Assembly (NCBI RefSeq): GCF_020740795.1
Contig: NC_067285.1
Location: 99,469,152 to 99,533,151, forward strand
Length of the DNA: 64,000 bases
Source: Apus apus
Taxonomy: Eukaryota > Chordata > Aves > Apodiformes > Apodidae
Reading direction: 5' to 3'
A program made the translations under genes and the position numbers. Below, piece by piece: positions 24,301-37,000 of the stretch. Within the stretch, counting starts at the first letter, position 1, and each line of letters opens with the position of its first letter. The notes below the pieces were generated by a model. It was not told where the DNA came from. It did not search any database and saw only the letters and a program-made list of their open reading frames with translations.

Positions 24301-25411
24301 CTGAACAAGGTCGTCGCTCTCTTACTTATCTCTTACATTATTCTTGTTATCTGACTCCCATCCAACCTGACACACTGTTAAATATTTTCTGATCCACGAG
24401 TCATCCTTACCCTGCTCATTAGCCCTTGCCAGTGCTAATCACAAATCTTTCACATTTAGTGCACATTGTGAATGGTTTCATACTAACTCATGCCCATCAA
24501 AGGTGCACAAGGCAAACCTAATGGCTGAACTGATTCAGAAAGCATCAAACGTATCTGAACATACATACATTAGGAAGTAGTCCTGGCACACAGTTCAGAC
24601 CCTTAATACTCCAAGTAAATGAATCCCATTATCCACATTTCTGTTCTGAACTTCTTGAAGAATTACACTTTTTCTTCTTTTTTTGGCTTCTGACTTTAAC
24701 AGCAAGTTCAGTCTCCTCATCACCAAACCAGCCCAGATAATGCCTTGCCTATAGCTTTCTCCTTTTGTCTCATTCCATGTATATTGAATGGGAAAGAGTC
24801 AAAGAGGAAGACTTGCCTTTATCTGACACCAATTTCTACTTTATCTCTTCCTGTATCCCACCTTTTATTCTTGTATTTCCCAAACACATATTACAAATGC
24901 CTCGCTTACTTTTCTCCAGTAAAACCACCTGAAGCAATTGAGCTCCAGTACACTTTTGTGACAGGAGGAAACAAAATGTTTGAAAGGGAATGCTGAAATC
25001 CTTTATGGAATGATTTTCATTTCACAGAGAATCACTGAACACTACCCAAATGCTGCTAAACACAATGGCAGCACAACGTGTTGAGGGTGTAGCAGGATAC
25101 ATCCCTCAATGGCTGCGGAAAAGGTCTTTCAGAGACAGTCATGATCTAACAAAGATCTTATCATTGCTCATGAATAGGGAAGGACTTAGCTAAAGTAACA
25201 AATAATTCATGCAAACACACCTTGTCACCCCACTGTAGCTGGGTTTGATTGTGTTTTTTTGTGGTGGGTGGTTGGGTTTTTTTGGTGCTTGCTAAGAATG
25301 AGAACTGGCACTTTTCCAAAGAGGCGTGTCAGAGGTAAACGAACATGGCATTGAAGTGTCCTAGTGTGTTGTAATAGTCTTGCTGGAGACCTGAAGGTGT
25401 GTCTCTGCTGT
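24301..25411. other. FGFBP1 upstream region
   Basis: About 1.1 kb with no recognisable repeat. It should contain the proximal FGFBP1 control region. I see no defensible transcription-factor site other than the TATA box at its end. Confidence 0.45.
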
Positions 25412-25419
25412 TATAAATA
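25412..25419 (+). promoter_or_regulatory. FGFBP1: FGFBP1 TATA box
   Basis: TATAAATA lies about 30 bases upstream of a plausible start near 25442 and about 98 bases before the donor that ends the first exon. Confidence 0.6.
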
Positions 25420-25441
25420 CCGTGCTGGTTTTACAACTGCT

Positions 25442-26837
25442 CTGATTCTTTTGAAAGAGACGAGTTGCATCAGGAGTTGTGTTTGGATATCTCCAAGCCC
25501 CACTATCAGGTACGTCTTTTGGTTATCTTACTTTTGCATGCTTCCATTTTCAAAAGAAAGTTACTCTCACATAATTATTAGTTTTAATGTTGTTAGTTGC
25601 TGTATTTGCAGCAGAACTTTAAATACTACATTATGTTCTCTGAAGAGGGTTTTATGGATTGAAAATCTGCATGTATAGTATAAGGCATGAAGCTAGTCAA
25701 CTAAGAACTATGCACAAGTAGGACCTGCTCACATCTGCTGCTACCTATGTGTCTTAGATTCTAAATCTGTATAACTAAAAGTATTTGCAGACAGTTGAAT
25801 GTTGAAATAGGTTTCTTATTAGTATGCCTACACATGAATTTCTGGTTTCTAACACAGAAGCTTGGTACACAAATGGCTATGATGAAAAAAACCTGAAAAC
25901 TACATTTAGGGATTTAATAAAAGCCAGATACAGACCCTCTACTGTTGTGGTATGCTTGATCCTGAAAGCTGCTTCATAAAGAGAAACACCTACAGAAATA
26001 AGTGTGCTCTGTGCAAATGCAGAGATCAGCTTGCTAATAATTTGCTAACTAGTTACATTTCAAAACTGAAATAGCATATTTACCCCCTGATTTTGGCAGC
26101 TTTAGACATAGCTCAGTACTGCAAGCATCTTCAAAAACAAAAAGGTAGTTTTGTTTGTTTACCAGGTAAGGAAGCCAAGAATGCACCAGTAGTTATTCTT
26201 TCGGTGTCTGAAAACACTACTAGGTTTGTTGTGTTGTTTTTTTTTTCTCAACACAAAACTGAAACACTGGCATAACCAGTAAATTATGATAAGTTTCAGG
26301 ATGCCTAAGAAATAATTTTGCTCAGCTTGAAACTAATTGTTTCCTCTCTGCTCAGCATATTTTTGAAGAAAAGCCAGAGACTGGAGTCAAAATTGCTTAT
26401 GTGCCATTCAAAATATGAGAGATCAGGGGAAAAACAATGGCTTTATATGCTATAAATTGAGATACTCAGATGGGCAAGTCCCTGGTTCAAATCCTTCCTC
26501 TGACTGCAGCAGAGATTTTAATTAAAGTACCTCAGTCACTGAGAAGTAGCACATCCCAGGGAGGAATCTTTTCTATTCCACATTGCACAGATAATTAAGT
26601 AATACCATCAGAAGGACTTACTTACTCCATAGCCATCTACAGTTCTCAAGGATATACATAATTGTGCTAGAAACCAGGTACTATTCACACAAAAGAGAGA
26701 GGATTTTGCCAGTAAGATCATTTCAATAGGTATCAAAGAGCAGTGCAATACCATGTTTCAAATATTGCAATTGTCAAATGGAGTCCAGCATTAAGTGAAA
26801 ATGTTTTTATATTTTTGTCTTATCGTTTTGAAGGCAG
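25442..26837 (+). other. FGFBP1: FGFBP1 non-coding exon 1 (to 25509) and intron 1 (25510-26837)
   Basis: The sequence after the TATA box ends at a good donor (CTATCAG then GTACGT). The matching acceptor, TTTTGAAGGCAG ending at 26837, lies 21 bases before the start codon. A short untranslated first exon with the whole reading frame in exon 2 is the layout I recall for mammalian FGFBP1. The start coordinate is estimated from the TATA box. Confidence 0.6.
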
Positions 26838-26858
26838 ATAACAAGAAAAACAGAGACC

Positions 26859-27575
26859 ATGAGGATCAAAAGCTTTGGACTCCTTTGTGTATTGGTTCTG
26901 GTCTCCCAGATGCTACTAGCCAACTGTGAAAGACAGAAAGAAAGAAAAAAGGGAAGACAGGGCATAGAACACAGTGGAAAAAAACAAACTGAATCTAACC
27001 AAGAAGATGGAAAAGGGGGAAAGACAAAAGGAGGAAAAGCATCTCCTAAAGGCAAGTTTAAAACCAAAGAAAATGCTGAGTGCACCTGGGCAGTGACCAA
27101 CATCAATGCTGCTACTGTGCGTGTAGACTGCAAGAATGGTGACAGTGAGTTCTGGTGTGAGTTCTCTGGAGACCCTTCCACCTGCCCACAGTATGCAGCA
27201 AACCAGAAATCCTACTGGAAACAAGTCTCCCGATCCCTAAAGAAGCAGAAGCAGATCTGTCAAGACCCCAAAAGTGCCCTAAAACCTAAACTATGTAGGA
27301 AAGGCCAACGAAGTGCTCATCTCAAGCTGACCCACTCAAGCCTGCTGACATCCGTGGGTCCTACAAAAGGGAACACAATTGATCAGGCAAAAGAACTTGT
27401 TCCAACTCCAGCAGCTGCCTTTGTGACTGAAAAAAAGCTAGAACACAGTCCCCAAGACTGTGTAGAAGACATAGATTATATTGATCAGAGAAAGGTGGCT
27501 GAGGAATACTGTCCAGAAAGCTTGCTTTCTTTCTGCAACTTTTTTATCACAATGGTGCAAGACAAAAGGTGCTGA
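26859..27575 (+). CDS. FGFBP1: FGFBP1 (FGF-binding protein 1), 238 residues
   Basis: A secreted carrier that releases FGF1, FGF2 and related growth factors from heparan sulfate in the matrix. The frame begins MRIKSFGLLCVLVLVSQMLL, a clear signal peptide with ANC as a likely cleavage region, in good start context (GACCATGA). Residues 25-70 are very rich in lysine and arginine (for example RQKERKKGRQG and KGKFKTK), as expected for a heparin-binding segment. The FGFBP core follows: NAECTW, FWCEFSGDPSTC, SYWKQVSRSLKKQKQIC and KLCRK. After a low-conservation linker come EDCP-type cysteines in EEYCPESLLSFCNFF, and the protein ends in cysteine. I count ten cysteines in the mature protein, the number usual for FGFBP1. 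Human FGFBP1 is 234 residues. The spacing WCEF-G-PS-C and YW-Q is shared with FGFBP2, 13 kb upstream, showing a tandem duplication. FGFBP3 is excluded by locus and core sequence. Confidence 0.96.
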   Translation: MRIKSFGLLCVLVLVSQMLLANCERQKERKKGRQGIEHSGKKQTESNQEDGKGGKTKGGKASPKGKFKTKENAECTWAVTNINAATVRVDCKNGDSEFWCEFSGDPSTCPQYAANQKSYWKQVSRSLKKQKQICQDPKSALKPKLCRKGQRSAHLKLTHSSLLTSVGPTKGNTIDQAKELVPTPAAAFVTEKKLEHSPQDCVEDIDYIDQRKVAEEYCPESLLSFCNFFITMVQDKRC

Positions 27576-27922
27576 GGAAGTGCTTTTAAAGCTCTGTATC
27601 ATGAAAGCTGGACCTCATCTAAGTTACTGCAAACTACTCCAGATTTTATTCTTGTGTTATATAGTGTATATATTTAAAAAGGAATATATTTTTCTGATTT
27701 TTTATATACATATCAGACTACACTTGACATAGGTGAAGATGATATAGATTTTATTTTGCATAGGTTGCTACACAGATGTTACCAAGGGATGTCACATACT
27801 CTGCACAGAAATATATAAGTAGTTGTCTTACCCCCTCTTGGAGCTGTGCTAGCCAAAGTGATGAATTCAGTGCTATGCACTTCTTGGTTATGTACCATAG
27901 TTTTGACCTAAATATTAAGAAA

Positions 27923-27928
27923 AATAAA
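27923..27928 (+). terminator. FGFBP1: FGFBP1 polyadenylation signal, proximal
   Basis: AATAAA about 350 bases after the stop, followed by T-rich sequence with CTCTGTGTTTT. Confidence 0.5.
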
Positions 27929-28197
27929 CTTCCAGATCTTTTCAAAATATTCTCTCTGTGTTTTACTAGATTTCTCAAGAAGTGCTAAGGCTTTGGCAAA
28001 GCTGCTATAGGATGAAGCTCCTTGTACTAATTCTGTGGCAGGTAAACAGAGATGCAGAACTAAAATGACTTACACAAGTTTGTGCATATGCCCAGAACTG
28101 GACCCCTTACTCAAGCAGCTAAAGCACTTGTTCTCAACACTGCCTGTGTGTTCTTTTGAAGTTTTAGTGTCTGTTATCTTTGTATATGGACAAAATC

Positions 28198-28203
28198 AAT
28201 AAA
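28198..28203 (+). terminator. FGFBP1: FGFBP1 polyadenylation signal, distal
   Basis: AATAAA after TATGGACAAAATC, followed by a T-rich stretch. A 3' UTR of about 640 bases would result. Confidence 0.5.
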
Positions 28204-28224
28204 TACTTTTCTATTAATTAAACT

Positions 28225-31200
28225 TTATCTGTATTTTTAAAAAAATGAAAATAAAATTTTATAAGACCAGAGATTTTAGAAAATATAAAGCTAAATAACG
28301 ACAACTGACCTTTGCTAATTTTTTTGAAACTCCAGCTGGAAGGAATATAATATGCAAGTTACACTTTCAAGTGGCTCTGGGCTCAGAAGGTGGGTCTTCA
28401 AGCACAATGGTCCACTTGAAGAAACTTGAATTTCCATGAATACAATTTCCCCAAGAGTTTCTAGCAAAATAAATTAATATTTCTGTTCCTTAGAAAATAC
28501 AACTTGTTCCCTTCTGCAATTATCTCATTGCTAGAATATTTCAAATAATATTTTTAGATGGGTAGTTATGAGTAGCTCACATCCTGCCTTCTACTCCTTC
28601 ATTGTTGCATATAATAACTTTTTATTTCAGTTAGTATGTCTGGGGAGGGCGTTTTAATGTTACTCTGTCTTGTTGCTGAAGCAATACAGGCCCATGTCAT
28701 TATTTAATATCAGTATTTTCTTAGCAATAAAGAACTAACTTAGCAATAAATAATACTTAAATTGAAGATGGAAGTTCTCAATATGAAAGAAAAGTACTAC
28801 TAAACATACAGCTTTTTTGTTGTTGGTAGGGACCAAGCTTTCTTACAAAGACTTGAAACTATTTTGGCAGAGTCAGGAAGAAAGCATAGCACCAGCTCGG
28901 GCATTATTCTTTTAAAGCAGACAGTGTCCTGGCAGCTCTCGTGAGTACTTTATATTATATTGATTTACATATTTTGCTACTTACATTATTGTAATCTCTA
29001 TGTCACTAATGTCTTGAATGTGAGACACTGCTCTTAGTCAGGCAAACTGTGTTTGAGAAGGATTCATCTTATTGCTGAATTTCCAGCCCCTGCATGCCCT
29101 GTGGAAACACTGAACATGACCAGGCTGGGCAGGATTCTCTTGGATTGTTGCCACAGCAAAGCAAAATTCCAGTAAAAGAGGGCATCAGTACTAACTCTTG
29201 TGGTAGCTGGAACACATGGCCATTCTGGTGCCAAGCAGGGTGAAAAATTGATTTATTCTTATTAAGGTAGATACTTAAACATTGAAAGTGCAGGTGAGTT
29301 CCAGCTGCCAGACACTTTGTGTGTTGGCCTGCGCCACTTCACATGCAGAGGTCGTTGAGATAAGAAAGTCAAATATGCAGAGGAAGGATTAGGAGCACAC
29401 ATTTGGCTCAAGCAGTCCTAGACTGTTGTAATTAATTATTGAATGGCTAATCTGGTATGCAAACACATGTATTATAGTCCCATATCACAACCAGAGCCCT
29501 GGGCAGGGTTGTCTTAAGAGACTCAGTTGCTCCAGATGTTCTGGAAAATGTCCAATCCTAACCACCCTGAGTTGCTGTTACCCTGGTGAGTACTGTGGTA
29601 AGTACTTTGTGGCCTGAAGTGTGATCCGCCCTGCTCCAAGTTGCCAGGAGGCACTGCTCTCCCTGTGGATGCTAGCCAGCCGGGCACACTGAGCCAGTGA
29701 CAAATCCCAGAGCAAATTCCAGCCTGGGATTCCAGAGCTGTGAGTTACATCTCTGTGTGCAGGACCATCAGCACCTGGATCCACATGTGGGAGCTGCATG
29801 TTCCTCTACATGGATGCATTGCATTTCTGATGCTTTGTGTTCTTGCTTTTTTTCAGGACTGACTTATTTTCGTGAATGCATCATGCTCGGTCTCAACAGC
29901 CACATTTCAACAGCCAACAGACACAGGTTGTGTCACTATCCTACAAGGACAGTGCAGAGCATCAGGAGAAAAAGGAGATCTCTGTGCAGCCTTTTTCCTT
30001 AAAAGGTGGGCTAATGTAAGTGTGCAGATCTAGAGCTGTCTCATCCAAAGGCTGGAATTTTTCACTTCCATGGGTATGTAGTTTTGGCTCTTCTTCAGAA
30101 GAGCACATTTCAGAATAGCAGGATCTGACGGAAAGATATCTGGAGTTTAACTTCATCAACAGCCTTTTCTGTAATTGCAGACACCACAAGTCTGTGGCTA
30201 CACACACCTAAGTTCTCTTTGCACTTGCTCAGCCTTGTGTTTCAATCCTACATCTACAAAGCAATCGCTTGACAGCAATTGCATGTAAGTCACTTTCTTC
30301 TGGGTATTTACAGAGCCAGTTAGGTCAGTATAACTTTGCTGCTTCTGGAGTGATGCTGGTTAGGATATTTAAAACATTTTCTGGCAGTCTTCATCTTAGG
30401 ATCTACGGTCATTATGGTAAAGTTCACAGCAGAGTCCTATTCCATCCCTCTTTTCCCCAGGTGCACCAGTTGTCATAGTGTCAAAACATCTGTTTGAATA
30501 ACTTGGAATACTGGTGGTAGTGACTTTTCTAACACTTTCTATAGCAGGACAGATAGGAACACAGTGAAGGAAAACAATTAATGTATTTAAATTATGTCTG
30601 TGGATCCCAAGTCCTCTGTCCTATGATACTGAAAACATAAGGATCTCTGCTTTCTTAGCATTAACCTGAGTTAAGGAAAAAACAGCCCGTTTTGTATCTC
30701 AGAAATGAGGTACAGGATGACTGGATGACCTTGACAGACATGGAGCAAAAATTAGTGGCTGAATTGGGAAACTAAACAGAGGTCTTCAGAGCTCTCTTCT
30801 TGTGCCTCATGATTTTATTATTCTGCACAGGAGCTATATGTATTTGTTCTTGAAAATATCCAACTTAGCTTCTAGATGTTTTTAAATCATTGGGAGTATC
30901 TTTGGGGGAAAAGTAACTTGTTTTCTAGGCAGCATAGTTTGTTTCTCCAGAAAACTCTGAGTATTGTAATTTGAATATTTACTTGGAAAGGAGGAGACGG
31001 CTTTTGAAGATAGGAAATGCTTTCTAATTTCAGGGGTACAGAGGTTTCAGGGATTTTCCTTGCTCTTGCAATATGGAATACTTTTACATTTGGTAACTGC
31101 TTTAGATATGGATGACCTTTTTAGGCGGACCTAACCCCAGTATAATCCCAGACATTCTAGAATGCTCACCAAACTTTGTGGAGTCAAAAAAAAATATGTT

Positions 31201-33502
31201 TGGGTTTTTTTTATAAAAGGGGAGAGAAACATTTGAAAATTAAGAGGTTTTCAAAAGTTATACCCTAGTATATGAAAGTCTGATCTAGAAAATTTTAGAA
31301 GTATCTCTGTATTCACTAGGAAATCGGGAAACATTGTGAATGCCCAGCAAGAAGCTCTGGCGATGCGGTACTACTTAAGGAGCCATAAAATTTCAGCTCT
31401 TTTAACTTCAGAGATTTTATTATTTTATGATTTTCTGAAGTGTGTTTTCTACTCACTTTCACACACAATTTCATCGGAATGAGTTTCCGCTCCTTTTGAA
31501 ACCTCCTTTATTCATTTGCCCCTTTGGCGACAGTACAGATTACATATCTAATCTCCTCTGTTGCATGACTCCTTGTAGGAGAACAGAGCCAAGTGACTCA
31601 ACCTTGCTGCTTCCAGGAGTGCCCTGCCCTCTTCTTCCCCTGAGGGGGCCAATGAGTACCTACCACCTGATATCACCTCACCTGGATTTGACCAACCATA
31701 GCGGAGGCTGAGTGTTCAGACAAGGCACATTTCACACTGCCACGCTCAATCCGTGTAGACATAGCTGAACCCAGATAATAAATTCCACTCCCTTTTCCAC
31801 CTTTACCTTAAGGCAAGGCAGCTCAATACTTGTTGGTAGCTGCTGTGCCTCACCCTTGCTTTTGCCCAGTTATCATTCCATTTCGATATAATTTATGGTT
31901 TGTTGCTCTGGACTATTTCCAAGAGTGTTACCACTTTGATTAGCACACTGGGAATTGATCAAATGGAAAAATCTGGCTTCAAGGATGTGCAATCCAGCAG
32001 GTTCCAGCCTGCAGTGGTTCCTTTCAATCTTGTCACTAGGGTGGTGGTACCATTCCATCCCTGGCTGGAGCATGCATTGGCTACTGCCTGTTGGCACCTG
32101 AAATGTTATAACAAATCTTATGGCTCTTAAGACCACTGAATGTATTCCTGTGTTCTAACATCTTTGAGCTTCTTACTGCTCCCTCCTTTGAAAGAGCAGG
32201 GGAACTCTGAACCCTGGCTGCAAGCATCCCCTCTCTTCAAAGAGCCAGAAAGAATACAGAGTTCAAGAATCATAGAACACCTAGAGGTTTCAAAAGGATA
32301 TCCAGGTGCCTCCTTTGCCCCTTCCATTGCCATGACTGCAGTGAGTCAATGCATGGTCACAAACAGAGCAGACTGGCCATGCACAAAATTTTTTACCTGT
32401 TTGTAAATCTAGCAGAAAAGGATGCTTTAGGGCCTTGGTTATCTCTTTAACAAGGATTCATGTAACAGGTTTCTCTGGAACCATGTTTCTGTCCATGTAG
32501 GTATGTTTTTTATTCAGCTACTAGTACTTCTTCCAAAGTTACTTGCTGATCCCACCAGAAACAGCTTTTTTAAGACAAAGAAGTGATAATGAGTAGGTGG
32601 AAGAACTGTGAAGACTTCCCATCAAGTGGCTGCTATGTGGCTGCCTCACCTACTGTTCATACCAGGCCCCATGTAGAAATAATAGACTTAATTAAATGGA
32701 GGCTCTCAGTGGACCATGGAAGTCTCACACTGATTTCCAGGCAACAAACACATCAAAGGGACTACACTATATAATGGCAAGAGCCTGCAACATGTTCAAA
32801 ACTGTCTGTGAGTGTGCACATATAAGCACTCTGTGGTGCTTTGTGGAGAGTTGTTCCAGTCAGCCAGAACATTTGATCTTAAGATGAATCTTAAAATCCA
32901 GAATATAATCTGTAACAGGAATGTGTTCTATGCATCCTTAGTATGTACACTAATTATATGTAATGAGCATGCTTAGGTAATAGGATTTTATTTATATAAT
33001 AGGAGTTACTTTCACATCTGTTGCCTGAAGGTGATGTGGTTTTTGAGTCACTATAGACATGGTGTGATTTCCTGGTAAATCTTAGACTGCTTTTGGTCTG
33101 CTCCACAGCAGCTGAATACTGAGAGATGTGCCATGGCAGCTCTGCTCTACTCCTTGTTTCAAAGGGCTCTCCAAAGGACAGCTGCAGTTCTTCCGTTCAG
33201 TGCAAGCTTCCAGGGAATTGTGTGTCTTGTCTCATGCCTGCAGGCATGAACATGCTGGTTTGTGTGCTATTTCAGATGAAATCTTGTATCTGAAAAATTC
33301 CTCAATCAAAATATTAGGGTACCATGTGCTGCTGCAGACAGTGTGTTGGGGCTAACAACACTTGCTTGGTTGCCCAAACTCTTAGAATTTCAATCAGATG
33401 CCGCTTTCTTCACCACCTTAAATAGCTTTGTGCTCTGACCACTAACATTTGGGTGTGACTGATTTTACTCAGGCAGGGGGACTGGGAGAATATTTACTGA
33501 AG
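28225..33502. other. FGFBP1-CD38 intergenic, first part, nothing recognised
   Basis: About 5.3 kb. Segments at 29.5-30.0 and 31.5-32.3 kb are somewhat GC-richer and carry open frames of 70-100 codons on both strands, without splice context or known domains. No CR1 terminus was seen here. Confidence 0.5.
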
Positions 33503-34012
33503 TCACAGAATCACAGAATCTTAGGGGTTGGAAGGGACCTCGAAAGATCATCTAGTCCAACCCCTCTGCCAGAGCAGGGTCACCTAGAGTACATCACACA
33601 GGAATGTGTCCAGGTGGGTTTTGAATGTCTCCAGTGAAGGAGACTCCACAACCTCTCTGGGCAGCCTGTTCCAGTGCTCTGTCACTCTCACAGTAAAGAA
33701 GTTTTTTTCTGATGTTTATGTGGAACCTCCTATGTTCCAGTCTGCACCCATTGCCCTTTGTCCTATCACTGGACATCACTGAAAAAAGCCTAGCTCCATA
33801 GTCCTGACACTCGCCCTTAACATATTTGTAAACATGGATGAGGTCACCCCTCAGTCTCCTCCAATCTAAAGAGGCCCAGCTCCCTCAGCCTTTCCTCATA
33901 AGGGAGATGTTCCACTCCCTTCATCATCTTTGTGGCTGTGTGATGGACTCTTTCAAGCAGTTCTCTGCCCTTCTTGAACTGAGGGGCCCAGAACTAGACA
34001 CAATATTCCGGA
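33503..34012 (-). mobile_element. CR1 LINE 3' end, inverted, about 510 bases
   Basis: It opens with TCACAGAATCACAGAATC, then GGTTGGAAGGGACCTCGAAA, and continues through CCTCTCTGGGCAGCCTGTTC, TGCCCTTTGTCCTATCACTG and CTCAGCCTTTCCTCATAAGG to AGAACTAGACACAATATTCC. It is one of the better preserved copies in the window and is 5'-truncated. Confidence 0.95.
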
Positions 34013-37000
34013 TGTGAATATTCCAGATGTGAATTCCAGTCCCCGAAGCCTGAAGGAGGATCAGTTGCCAGGGCAATTTCCAACTGTTATCTAGAGAAAA
34101 GACAAAAGGAAAGCTAAAAGTGAAGGTATAAAAACGAGAACAGGAAATCTACTTTTTTTTCAGAGAGATTCACCCTGATGTTTCTTTTACACTACAACCC
34201 ACAGAATCCTGTCTTAGCTTTCATTCAAATAAAGGAATAGTCCAGCCTTCCCAGTATGAGTTAGGCATAAAAATATAGACAAGTCCATGTCAGCAGTTCA
34301 AAACCCAAACACCAAATACAAAGTATCTCCCTCCCCATTTATTACTGCCTTAAAAATTATATTCTGACTTAATCTCATAAGGTTCGCTCATGACTTCAAA
34401 GTGTTTCAAATTGGTAAAATTGAGGGAGAGGTTCCAGGTAATGGAATGGGAGCAAATATTAATAGAAATTACTTTTGTAAGCTTTGATTTTCAAATTAAA
34501 AGGAGAAAAAAAATCTACATGCAAAAGAATGCTAAGAAATTATCACTTGAGATTCAGGTGTGATGCTTAGAGATGAATAAAAATATAATTCACAGAAAAC
34601 ATAGACTGTTAATTTATGTCTAGTTTAATTTCAATGTATTTTTTTCAGAGTACAGGGGAGGGTCATAAAAATATATTTTAAAAGTTCTACCCCCTTAATT
34701 AAAAGTCTTTGAAGAATAGTGTGTGTTGCTATATTAAGCAGGGCGGGGGGGGAGGAAAGACTTCTTTTAACATGCAGTAATTTTACTACCAAAAGTAAAA
34801 CAAAGAGCTGTCATAGTATCAAAAACATCTCTCAGAAGCTGATAATGTAGTTTTTCCTCAGCCAGCTGGAGTATGTTTCCAAAGTTCCAGTGGAATTTCC
34901 CTTTACAAAACCTGGCAATGTTTGTCTGGATGCCACTACTATCATATATATTTCTTTCTTGACATTATGAGCCTACCTTTTTTCTTCATGTGGATATTCG
35001 AGATCCAGCTTGTTTTATAGCCCTTTGTGACAATGAAAGAACTGAAGATGATGTGCATAAACCAGGATCACTCCAGAAGCACATCACACAAATTTATATC
35101 TACTTCCTCTCTAAGAACAACAGATGAAGTATGAAGCAGGGGCATATAAAAAATCCAAACAAATAAAATAAAAAAAACCAAACAATAAACCCCCCAACAA
35201 ACAACAAACACCCAACCCCAAACCAGAACTGTAGCAGGTTTAGTGAGTTTTGGTGAGCCATTACAAACTCCTGAACTGGCAGGTGCTTGTTGGCTTTTCT
35301 GAGCCCTTCCCCTTAAAAACTGTAAGCATTTCTTTTTTCTGATTTTTATTTTGTTTTGATTTATTATTTTTTTTACCTAGTACTGCAGCACTGGAGTCAC
35401 TGTACTGCCTGAATTTATGCTTTTATTAGAAGTTGCTGATGCTGCATCATGCCTGTATTTTTCATCTGAATTTGCCCCATGCTTGCTTCTGCAGACAGTT
35501 CTTACAAGAGTACAGCTAACATTTCTATTAGTATCTTGGCTTCAGTCTTTGGAAGCTGGGTGAGATTTGCTTAGAGATGCAAACTAACTCCTCTTCCTAC
35601 AGAGCACCCGTCTTCATATCGCCCTTCCTATCTCTTGCCAAATGAATGTTGAATTTGGCATCTCCTTTGCATTTGAAAACTTTATATTTATATTCCTTGA
35701 GAGGCCTTGTGTTTTCCCCCTGCAGTCCACACATTTACACAAACCCACTGTTTTCAGGGATATTTTTCTAATCAATACTAATGAAGCTCCTCTGGACTTA
35801 TGTAAGTACTACTCAGAAGTAAATTTGGCTAATATAGCCAATCATTAGGATTAACTTTATTCTTTTAAATAGCTACTGTAATTTACTATTGACCAGTAAG
35901 CCAGAGGTGGCCAAACAATTAATGGCTTAATGAATTGAACTACTGAAACAGGACCAAAGGAGAGAGTAAAAAAGGCATAAAAATTACTGTCAACAGCTCT
36001 CTTTCCAGACTCCTTGTCAGTTTAAAGAAGTGTCATATCTTTTAGTCTGCTTCATGAATACAACACAACTTCTGCAGGAGTTCAGCAAACATTTCAGCCA
36101 GCATGACTGGCAACAAGAAGCACATATGAACAAAGCTTTCTTTGCTCTTTCCAGAAACCAGCTTGCTTCGCTGAGATTTGAGGAGACTTCACACTGAGAA
36201 GCTGCTATGCAATGAACTCTGTCTGGTGAGCTGCCAGGTAAGATTCAGCCTGGATAAAAAGTTAGAAAAATAGCTATTTTTCGAGCATGAGGAAATTCAT
36301 GTGCCTCTTTTGTGGTCAGCATCTCAAAATCTTTGAGCAATGGATGCAGCAACAAGCTGGCAATTCCAGCCACCATTGTGTGTGGAGTTTTAAAATGCAC
36401 ATGGAATGACTACCCTTTTCTGTACAATTAAAAATGTTTCATGTCTTCTACACCCACACTTAAATCACTCAAATCTGTATGTCACACTAAATAAATAATT
36501 TCTTTGCTTCTGACTTCTAGACTTGGCTGACAGCTGAGCAGGTCTGCAGTATCCATCCTGCCTTAGAGACCAAACACCCTGCTCCAGGGAAGCCTCTATA
36601 GATAGAGGTGAGTCCCTCTCATATGCCTCGTAGCTAAACTTTATTTGTGCTTGCCATTGTAGGTAAGACAGGAATTCAGCACAAATGCTGTCAGAATACT
36701 CCACAACTATCACAAAGATGCACATATAAAAATTTCAGCCTTTGCCCAGAATTTTGGAAAAATCAAAGAACAATAATACTATAACAATAATACCAAGTAA
36801 TAGTACCTGCTGCTAGACATTTTGTTTAGTGGCCATTCATATGAAGAAGTGGATCAAATATGGAATGAAATGTTCAAACAGTCATGCCTAAGGCTTCGGT
36901 TTAGTCAAAAGCCTACATTTTTTCATTATTAATTCATTAGATATAATCTGCTAATGAGGAAAGACAAGTGACTCAGGATATATGAGGGACGTGTTTGAGT

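Noticed and set aside
31440-31850. Possible solo LTR (AATAAA near 31778 and a GC-richer flank)
   Set aside because: No paired TG...CA ends, target duplication or primer site could be seen.
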